Positions 34,721 to 42,191 of a stretch of DNA of 64,000 nt are shown one piece after another; position 1 is the first letter of the stretch; each line of letters begins with the position of its first letter. Origin of the DNA: Mariniphaga anaerophila. GTDB lineage: Bacteria; Bacteroidota; Bacteroidia; Bacteroidales; Prolixibacteraceae. The notes under the pieces are model-generated. The model made no database searches and had not been told where the DNA came from. It saw nothing but the letters and a program-made list of their open reading frames with translations. The position numbers and the translations under genes are program-made. Location: contig NZ_FQUM01000003.1 in the NCBI RefSeq assembly GCF_900129025.1, positions 496,001-560,000 on the forward strand. The letters run 5' to 3'.

Positions 34721-36790
34721 CTAATTTTTTACAAGCTTAAATCTCCACCAGGCTGCGCCAGTGCTAATATCCAATGTCATAACCATATTGTCTTCTGACA
34801 GTGAAACGTCGTAAGTAACCGATACGGGAGCATCCAGCGGATTGCCAAGCTCTCCGCCGTTATACACTTTTGGTATTCCGAGGAAAGCTCCGGTTCCGTT
34901 CAACGTAATTGTTCCTGCATCGGCGTCGTATGTATACGTAGCAACAGCAGAACCATCGTGAGGAGCAACAGGTGTGCCGCAGGAATTACTGCCGCCCTGC
35001 CAGTCTTCAATCCAGGTTTCAGCGCCCAGCACATTGCTAAAAGAACCGTCAGCGCCAAAAACATACACATCGTCGTATAGGCAAGCACGCTCTACAAGCT
35101 CGGAATCGGTGATGGCCCACCACGAGATATCGCCAAGATTAGGGCCAACGCCCAATGAGCCCGCTTCAGGAGCAATGCTCCAGCTTCCCTCAATTGGAGA
35201 AGACGGAAAATCGGCCTCTTTTACAAGTTTAAACCTCCACCAGGCACCATCAACATCAATGTCAATAATCATCTCCGTTTTGTCTTCATTCAACTCAACA
35301 TTGTATGTAATGGATTCAGGTGCATCCTGCGGATTAGTAAGTTCTCCTCCATTAATCACTTTCGGGATTCCCAAATATGCGCCTTTGCCATAAACCGTTA
35401 CAGTACCGGCATTCTGGTCGTAAGAAAAAGTTGCAGCTGCAGTACCATCGTGTGGAGCAACCGGTACACCGCATGCATCGGCGCTACCACTTTGCCAACC
35501 TTCGAGCCAGGTTTCGGAACCTAAAACATTGCTAAAAGTTCCGTCGGTATTAAATACGTAAGTATCGTCGAAGAAACAAGCTCTTCGGGAAACTTCTGCA
35601 TCATCAATTGCCCACCACGACAGATCTCCGGGCCCGGGACCAACTCCCATAGAACCGGCTTCAGGAGCAACTTTCCAGATGCCTTCAATACCTGAACCCA
35701 TTGTGGGAGCGCTAACCAGCCTGATGTCATCAAAGAAATAAACAGCTCCGTCGCCAACATTTCCGAAGTCGAAAAACAGCACTACTTTCTGATATTCCTG
35801 CGCAACATCAATTGCCGCAAAATCGAACGTCAATTCTTCCCACTCATTGGCTACAGTGGTGACAGCATCTACTTCGTGAGCAATATTTCCATCGTTAAGA
35901 TTTTCAACTTTAAGTTTTACAACGGCGTTAGCTTTAGGCGACCACACTTTAATTTTAAATTCCTTTTTCGAAGAAAAATCGATGGGCGCTTCCAAAGTAA
36001 GAATTGTTCCACCCCAGGTTTCGGCGCCTGCGGTTTTTTCCGACTGACCAACTTTTGAGCTGGTGTTAATTCCGGACGGATCCGGGTTGTCAACAACAGA
36101 TGAAACAACCCCGCCAAAATCCACGAATGCGTAATTCACCGTAAACGATTCAAAATTAACGGGCAGGTTAACCGGGTCGGACGCTGCTTCGATAGTCACC
36201 GTTTCTGTATACTCGGTTGTTTCAGAACCGGCACTTTTTGCCACCACTCGAATTTCGTAATCGCCCGGTTCTTCGTATGTATACGTTGCTTCTTCTCCCG
36301 GCAATACATGCGTTGCTTCCTCATCAACCACATCGCCAAAATAAACATCGATAACAGTTGCATAAGTGGCAGTAGCCGAAACAGAAACCTTCCTGGGGTT
36401 CACCACGTCTTTTTTAATGGTAACAACCAAATTCTCAGGAGCTTTAAACGTAACGTTCAGCTCTTTGGTAATAGTAGTGGTAAGGCCGGTAATTCCGTGT
36501 GCGGCAATCTCAACCTGATAAACACCTTCGGTGTAAATATGCGTTACCCTTTCGAGCATTTTGAGTTCAGCAGAAGTTCCGTCACCAAAATCGACAGAAT
36601 AACTTGTTGCTCCTTCTGAATTCGGGATAATCGTTACCAGCCCGGTGTTATCCTGCGTGACATCAAATACAGCGTTTACGTTCTCCGGTGCAGTAATATG
36701 CTCCAGCGAAAACAGGTTATCTTCTTTAACGCATGCAACTGTTGCCAGTAAAATAAGAATGAATGCGATATTGTATTTTAGTATTTTCAT
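34721..36790 (-). CDS. Surface glycan-binding lipoprotein with tandem C-terminal repeats
   Basis: A 689-residue lipoprotein (Cys20 in LLATVAC) in the usual SGBP position after SusD. Two PKD-like domains come first (YSVDFGDGTSAELKM; IDVYFGDVVDEEATHV), then a CBM-like beta-sandwich at about 205-365 (FSSKKEFKIKVWSPKANAVV). It ends with two tandem copies of a roughly 158-residue domain. Each has a GxWxxAPEAGSxGVGP start, DxSWWAI, a block FSNVLGxETW, the segment GTPVAPHDG or GVPVAPHDG, and AWWRFKLVK at the end. No catalytic motif is seen. It probably holds the glucan for SusCD and the GH16 enzymes. Confidence 0.85.
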   Translation of the reverse strand: MKILKYNIAFILILLATVACVKEDNLFSLEHITAPENVNAVFDVTQDNTGLVTIIPNSEGATSYSVDFGDGTSAELKMLERVTHIYTEGVYQVEIAAHGITGLTTTITKELNVTFKAPENLVVTIKKDVVNPRKVSVSATATYATVIDVYFGDVVDEEATHVLPGEEATYTYEEPGDYEIRVVAKSAGSETTEYTETVTIEAASDPVNLPVNFESFTVNYAFVDFGGVVSSVVDNPDPSGINTSSKVGQSEKTAGAETWGGTILTLEAPIDFSSKKEFKIKVWSPKANAVVKLKVENLNDGNIAHEVDAVTTVANEWEELTFDFAAIDVAQEYQKVVLFFDFGNVGDGAVYFFDDIRLVSAPTMGSGIEGIWKVAPEAGSMGVGPGPGDLSWWAIDDAEVSRRACFFDDTYVFNTDGTFSNVLGSETWLEGWQSGSADACGVPVAPHDGTAAATFSYDQNAGTVTVYGKGAYLGIPKVINGGELTNPQDAPESITYNVELNEDKTEMIIDIDVDGAWWRFKLVKEADFPSSPIEGSWSIAPEAGSLGVGPNLGDISWWAITDSELVERACLYDDVYVFGADGSFSNVLGAETWIEDWQGGSNSCGTPVAPHDGSAVATYTYDADAGTITLNGTGAFLGIPKVYNGGELGNPLDAPVSVTYDVSLSEDNMVMTLDISTGAAWWRFKLVKN

Positions 36791-36809
36791 CTTTTCTACT
36801 TTTTATTGT

Positions 36810-38294
36810 TTAGTAATTGGGATTTTGCGTCCAGTTCCCGTTAGAGAATTCAATCTCTTCGAGCGGAACCGGAAACAGTTCGTGCTTCCCGGCAACAAAA
36901 CCATCGATTTTGCCTGCAGCCCTTCCGGTGCGTACCAGGTCGAAAAAGTGATGGCCTTCGCCCATCAGCTCAACCCGTCGTTCGTGATAAATCGCTTCGG
37001 TTAACGCTTCTCCGGTGAGGGTTACATTATGATTTTCATCTCCAAATGCCCGTGCACGAACCTCGTTCAGGTACGACTGAGCTTTTGCGTCTGAAATATT
37101 TCCTCTGTTATTGGCTTCGGCAGCCATCAATAATACATCGGAATAACGAATAGCGCGGTAATTATTCGGGTTGGTCAAGTTCAAATCGCCCTGTGCCTCA
37201 GAACGTCTTTTCCGCGGAAGATATTTCCGGTTGTAGAAGCCGGTATGTTCGTAACCGGTTGTATATTTTGCTTCTGTTTCTGCCGCCCACGCTTCAATGT
37301 CGAGAATGGTAACATCTTTACGCAAATCTCCGGGTTCAAACTGATCAACAGCTTCCTGGGTGGGAACATTAAAACTGAAACCGGCGGTAAACAGTGGCCC
37401 TTCGTAGCCGCGAACACCGCTAAACCCGACAGCAACATTTCCTTCGCTGCACTGCAAGCAACCAAATCCGGCACCTTCAACATCGGTGTACTGAACTTCA
37501 AATACCGATTCTGAGCCGTTTTCGCCTTTACTTTCAAAAATTGAATCGTAATCTTCAACCAGCGAATAATTGCCGTCGTTAATCAGATTTTCAAAAACTG
37601 AAGCCGCTTCGCCAAACTTTTCCTGGTACAAATAAACTTTTCCCAGCAACGCCTGTGCGGCACCTTTTGTAACGCGACCTGTTTGCGCCGGCGTAGTTTT
37701 CAGAACGGTAATGGCTTGCAGCAGATCGTTTTCAATATGTTCGTACACTGCTGAAACCGGCGAACGCGGAATAGTTGTTTCGTCGCCCAGTTTAAAACGC
37801 TCATCAATTTTAAGCGGAATCGGACCGAACCATTTTACCAGCTCGAAATTGTAGTAAGCCCTTAAAAATCTGACTTCCCCAATCATTTCCTCTTTTGCCG
37901 AGAAATCAATTTTATCTTTAAATTCCATGAAATAGTTAGTACGCTGCACACCGGCAAACATCCAGTTCCAGATATCCCGGAGGTTACTGTTTACAGGTGT
38001 GTGAATCATGTCGTCGATCTGCTGCCAGCCGGGAACATCAACAGCGCTTTCGCCTCCGCAAAGCGTATTTTCAGAGGCAATTTCGCCAACAATTACATTT
38101 ACGTAAGTTGACTGCAACATGTCGTAAGCTGCTACCAGCGCATTGTAATAATCGTCTTCCGAATTGAAATAGTTTTCAGAATCTATGGAGTATTCCGGTG
38201 AAATTTTGACAAAATCGTCTTTGCACGAATATGAAAATACCGATATTATCAAAACAAGTGTAAATATGATTTTTCTAGCTATTTTGTTTTTCAT
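36810..38294 (-). CDS. susD: SusD/RagB-family outer-membrane lipoprotein
   Basis: A 494-residue lipoprotein with Cys24 after VFSYS, followed by the SusD-like N-terminal domain (YFNSEDDYYNALVAAYDMLQ), TPR-like helices (GEVRFLRAYYNFELVKWFG, TKGAAQALLGKVYLYQEKF), and the C-terminal RagB region (YRAIRYSDVLLMAAEANNRG, HERRVELMGEGHHFFDLVRT). It forms the lid of the SusC transporter and binds glycan at the surface. It begins 11 bases after the SusC gene ends and precedes the SGBP by 19 bases. Confidence 0.96.
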   Translation of the reverse strand: MKNKIARKIIFTLVLIISVFSYSCKDDFVKISPEYSIDSENYFNSEDDYYNALVAAYDMLQSTYVNVIVGEIASENTLCGGESAVDVPGWQQIDDMIHTPVNSNLRDIWNWMFAGVQRTNYFMEFKDKIDFSAKEEMIGEVRFLRAYYNFELVKWFGPIPLKIDERFKLGDETTIPRSPVSAVYEHIENDLLQAITVLKTTPAQTGRVTKGAAQALLGKVYLYQEKFGEAASVFENLINDGNYSLVEDYDSIFESKGENGSESVFEVQYTDVEGAGFGCLQCSEGNVAVGFSGVRGYEGPLFTAGFSFNVPTQEAVDQFEPGDLRKDVTILDIEAWAAETEAKYTTGYEHTGFYNRKYLPRKRRSEAQGDLNLTNPNNYRAIRYSDVLLMAAEANNRGNISDAKAQSYLNEVRARAFGDENHNVTLTGEALTEAIYHERRVELMGEGHHFFDLVRTGRAAGKIDGFVAGKHELFPVPLEEIEFSNGNWTQNPNY

Positions 38295-38305
38295 TTTCTG
38301 AGTTT

Positions 38306-41300
38306 TTAGAAGTTAAGATTCAATCCGAATGTGTACGTCCGTGCAGCCGGATAAAATCCTGAATCGAAACCGCTGCCAATTGGAGAACCGCTTGATGCAG
38401 CCGGATCGTATCCTTTGTATTTTGTTAAAGTAAACAGGTTGCTCACACTCGAATAGAGCCTCAACGAACCTATGTTAGCTTTCTCTGTAATTTTTTTGGG
38501 AATGGTGTACCCCAGTTGAAGATTCTGCAACCGTAAAAAAGAAGCGTCTTCAACATAAAACGATGAGAACAATGTATTGGCAGTTGCTGCTGTTGTAACG
38601 CGGGGCACTTCGTTGCTTGTGCCGGCGCCGGTCCAGCGATCCATTACATAGCTCAACCGGTTTACATTGGGCTGGGTACGTTCGTAATTTCTAACCATGT
38701 CGTTCCCCAACGAAGCGTAGGCATAAGCAACAAAATCGAAGCCTTTGAAATTCAATGTCACATTCAGCCCCATAACGGCATCAGCAATCGGGTCGCCAAT
38801 ATAAGTACGGTCAGAAGCATCAATTTTCCCGTCTTTATTTACATCCACATAGCGAATATCTCCGGGTGCCGCCGCCGCTCCCAGTGCTGCCTGCGACGGG
38901 TGTGCATCCACTTCGGCCTGGCTCTGGAATATTCCGTCGGTTTTGTAACCGTAGAAATAGCCGATTGGAAGACCAACTTCCATGCGCGCCGGAGCAGGTT
39001 GCCCCACACCAAAATCGCCTCCTTCAATAAAACCGGAACCGTTATTAACTTCCAGTACTTCGTTGTTTAGTGTGGTCACATTGTAATTGATATCATACGT
39101 CAGGCCGCTGGTAATGCGCCCTCTGAAACCAATGGCAAACTCAAAACCACTGTTTTTAACTGTACCGGCATTTACCGTCGGCCCTGCTGCACCAGGAGCA
39201 GCAATTCCCAAAATACCCGAAACCGGAATGTTGCCGATAAGCAGGTTGTTGGTTTTCTTGATAAAATAGTCGGTATTAATATCGAGCCTGTTATTGAAAA
39301 GCTTCAGGTCGGCACCTACATCAAACTGTTCTGACTGCTCCCATTTGATGGATGAATTAGGGCTTGCGCCCACTGCTGTTCCGTTCACCAAAATACCGTT
39401 AAACACGTAAGTTGCCTCGCCGTTCAACTGAGAAATGTATTGGTAATCGGCAATTTTATCCGATCCCAGAATACCGTAACTTAATCGCAGTTTCAATAAG
39501 TCGATGTCTTCTGAATCGTCCATAAAACTTTCGTTGGAAATGTTCCAGCCCAGTGTTGCCGACGGGAAATACGCTACGGTATTATCCGGGCCAAACTTTG
39601 TGGAAGCATCGCGGCGCAGCATTGCAGACAACAGATACTTGCTGTCGTAATCGTATTGCACGCGGGTAAAATAAGACAACCTGCGCTGGTCGTAACTCCA
39701 CGAGTTAACCACTTTTGAATCGGGAATACCGTTGGCCAGGCCAATGTCAGCAAAATCCCACGAATTATTCGGAACATCAAAACCTGTTCCGTCCAGATGA
39801 TCGCCCCAAGTTTTATAAACTGTTGTTCCGAGTGTTGCAGTAAAATTGTGTACACCATTAAAAGTGTTCGTGTAATTAAGAAATGCGTCAAAAGTGTAGT
39901 CGTTAAACGACTCCCTGTTTTGAAAAACGCTGCTCCTGGTTACATCGAACACTTTGCCGCCGTAATCAACAATTTTCGAAAACGACTTATAATTGCTATT
40001 GGTTGTGTTAAAACCGATTCGGGTAGTTGCTTTCAAGTTCTGGTGCAATTGAAAATCAAACCCTACATTTCCGTTCCACTTTTTCAGGTTGTAATCGTTG
40101 TACGTATTATCAATCTGGGCAAGCGGATTAATTATTTCGATTCCAAGATTGGTAGAAGCCAACGTGTAATCTCCGTTTCCGTCGTAAACCGGGGTAGTTG
40201 ACGGCATGTTTAACGCATTAAAAAGAACAGAGCCCAGACCAAAATCATTAAACGATTTGCGGTCGATGTTTGTAAAAGTAAGCGACGTGTTGAATTTAAT
40301 CCATTCGTTCAAATCGCTCCCCAGGCTTACCCTTGCGGTATTTCTGTTGAACCCAGACTTGTCTCTTCCGATAATCCCCTCCTGACGCAGGTCTGAAGCG
40401 CTCAGTGAATAAACCATCTTGTCTGAACCACCAGAAATACTGATATCGTTATTATATATCGGAGCTCTTTCGAAAATCTCATCCTGCCAGTTTGTTCCTC
40501 TGCCCAGTCCGGAAATATTTGGGAAAGGCAAATCCAGACCACTGGCAGCGTAACTTTCATTCAGGATTACTGCATATTCAGTTGCATTTAACACGTCCAG
40601 CTTTTTGCTGGTTTCCTGAATTCCTAACGAGCTGTTGATGGTCACTTTTGTTGGAGCATTTTTCTTGCCCGATTTGGTGGTTACCAAAACAATTCCGTTT
40701 GCGCCTACCGTACCATAAATAGCAGCCTGCGCGTCTTTCAAAACAGTAATGGTTTCAATGTCGCTCGGGTTCAAGGTGCTTAAATCGCCCTGGTATCCAT
40801 CGATAATAACCACCGGAGAAGCATCGCCATTGGTAGAGATACCCCGAATACGAATATCGAGACCGGCACCCGGCGCACCCGACTGGGTAGTTACATTTAC
40901 TCCTGCCATTGTTCCCTGCAAGGCTTGTTCAACCTTTACGGGTTTTATGTTTTCAATGGTTTTAGAATTTACAATCGCAACAGAACCTGTTACGTCTTCT
41001 TTACGCTGAGTACCGTAGCCAATAACCACCACTTCATCCAAACCGGTTGTTTCTGTTTCCAGAACTACATTAATTTCAGTCCGTCCGTTAACCGGAATCA
41101 CCTGGCTTTTTAAACCAATAAATGAAAACTGAATACTGGCATCTGCCGGAACAGACAACTGGTACTCGCCATCCAGATTGGTAACCGTACCATTTATTGT
41201 TCCTTCCTGAACCACGGTAACGCCTATTAAAGGCATCCCGTCATCGGCAGCAGTTACTGTTCCTCTGAGTGTAACTTCCTGCGCATATACTCCATAAGAT

Positions 41301-41338
41301 AACAGAGTATAAAGAATCAGATAAATAAATTTCTTCAT
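38306..41338 (-). CDS. susC: SusC/RagA-family TonB-dependent receptor
   Basis: A 1010-residue outer-membrane transporter. The signal peptide (1-19, ending GVYAQ) is followed by a carboxypeptidase-regulatory-like domain (about 24-100), the plug domain (EDVTGSVAIVNSKTIE, QGTMAGVNVTTQSGAPG, IRGISTNGDASPVVIIDGYQ) and a 22-strand barrel region ending in a terminal aromatic-rich strand (RTYTFGLNLNF). There is no N-terminal STN/signalling domain, so it is not a sigma/anti-sigma-coupled receptor. It imports oligosaccharides using TonB. It heads the beta-glucan operon. Confidence 0.97.
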   Translation of the reverse strand: MKKFIYLILYTLLSYGVYAQEVTLRGTVTAADDGMPLIGVTVVQEGTINGTVTNLDGEYQLSVPADASIQFSFIGLKSQVIPVNGRTEINVVLETETTGLDEVVVIGYGTQRKEDVTGSVAIVNSKTIENIKPVKVEQALQGTMAGVNVTTQSGAPGAGLDIRIRGISTNGDASPVVIIDGYQGDLSTLNPSDIETITVLKDAQAAIYGTVGANGIVLVTTKSGKKNAPTKVTINSSLGIQETSKKLDVLNATEYAVILNESYAASGLDLPFPNISGLGRGTNWQDEIFERAPIYNNDISISGGSDKMVYSLSASDLRQEGIIGRDKSGFNRNTARVSLGSDLNEWIKFNTSLTFTNIDRKSFNDFGLGSVLFNALNMPSTTPVYDGNGDYTLASTNLGIEIINPLAQIDNTYNDYNLKKWNGNVGFDFQLHQNLKATTRIGFNTTNSNYKSFSKIVDYGGKVFDVTRSSVFQNRESFNDYTFDAFLNYTNTFNGVHNFTATLGTTVYKTWGDHLDGTGFDVPNNSWDFADIGLANGIPDSKVVNSWSYDQRRLSYFTRVQYDYDSKYLLSAMLRRDASTKFGPDNTVAYFPSATLGWNISNESFMDDSEDIDLLKLRLSYGILGSDKIADYQYISQLNGEATYVFNGILVNGTAVGASPNSSIKWEQSEQFDVGADLKLFNNRLDINTDYFIKKTNNLLIGNIPVSGILGIAAPGAAGPTVNAGTVKNSGFEFAIGFRGRITSGLTYDINYNVTTLNNEVLEVNNGSGFIEGGDFGVGQPAPARMEVGLPIGYFYGYKTDGIFQSQAEVDAHPSQAALGAAAAPGDIRYVDVNKDGKIDASDRTYIGDPIADAVMGLNVTLNFKGFDFVAYAYASLGNDMVRNYERTQPNVNRLSYVMDRWTGAGTSNEVPRVTTAATANTLFSSFYVEDASFLRLQNLQLGYTIPKKITEKANIGSLRLYSSVSNLFTLTKYKGYDPAASSGSPIGSGFDSGFYPAARTYTFGLNLNF

Positions 41339-41724
41339 ACAATTTTTAGATTTGTAATTTTCACTGCGAGAATTAGCGCCCGCTTTTAATTTTGCTCAAA
41401 AATCTAAAACAGTACCCACTGAATCAAAAGAATACACTCTGCTTAAACCCTACAAATCAAAAAATAAGGCACTTCAAAAACACATCAGCAAAAACCCAAC
41501 AATCTTATAATCAAATATTTAATTTTGAATTCTTTTTCAAAAAAGGTCATTCCTTCAACCGGGGCCAGAAGTCGACTTCCTGTTTCGTTTTTCAGATTAG
41601 CTAACTTGCTGTACTTGAAAAATTGCACCATTATTCTATTTTATAACCTCTTTTGACAAAAACCAAGCAACCAAAACACGGTTGCATGCATCATAAAAAA
41701 ACTACAACTGCAAATCACTTTAAA
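41339..41724. other. Intergenic stretch upstream of susC
   Basis: AT-rich, 386 bases, between divergent susC and a small lipoprotein gene. It should hold both promoters and regulator sites, but no exact TAnnTTTG box or convincing operator was found. A 70-codon open frame here shows no gene-like character. Confidence 0.5.
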
Positions 41725-42072
41725 ATGAAAAAAACCGTATTAGCCATTTTGCTCATTTCTTTTATTGTATCCTGCGAAAAAGAAACCTCCACAGACAACA
41801 ACAAAAATGTTGAAAACAAAGAATGGTTTATCAATCTGAAATCGCCTTGTGATAAAAACACCACCTGCAAGCTAAAAATTAACAAAGCTTTTTACAAAGG
41901 CGACACGGTTTACTATTCGTTTTTTACAGGAGCCTTGTGTGATATGTATTTTTCGATATCGATTGTTGACATAGAGGGCGACACCATAAAAACTTACAGC
42001 GGACCAGACGAAATAGAAACGTTTAATTCTGAAGTTGAATTTATAGAAACGATTTACAGTTGCGACGAGTAA
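41725..42072 (+). CDS. Small hypothetical lipoprotein between regulator and susC
   Basis: A 115-residue protein of unknown function. The ATG at 41725 gives a clean lipoprotein signal with Cys17 (LLISFIVSCEKE). The mature part has a CDKNTTCKLKI pair of cysteines, a GDTVYYSFFTGALCDMYF block and a terminal SCDE, so one or two disulphides are possible. It is on the plus strand, opposite to the glucan operon and its regulator, and sits between them. I do not recognise the family. Whether it takes part in glucan sensing is unknown. Confidence 0.7.
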   Translation: MKKTVLAILLISFIVSCEKETSTDNNKNVENKEWFINLKSPCDKNTTCKLKINKAFYKGDTVYYSFFTGALCDMYFSISIVDIEGDTIKTYSGPDEIETFNSEVEFIETIYSCDE

Positions 42073-42191
42073 ATACTCTCCCTTTTTTTGCAAAATAATT
42101 CAGGTCAGATGAAAACTTCTGAGGCTCTCTTCAACCCCGGGCTGTCGTTTGCCGGCCGCGAATGAAACTCAGTACGCCTTAGTAAAACTGT

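Noticed and set aside
38306-41338. SusC as partner of the ECF sigma factor at 22574
   Set aside because: The receptor lacks an N-terminal signalling domain, no FecR-type anti-sigma is present, and the sigma gene pairs with another outer-membrane protein.
41392-41604. 70-codon open frame upstream of susC
   Set aside because: It lies in AT-rich regulatory DNA with no family pattern, signal peptide or clear start context.
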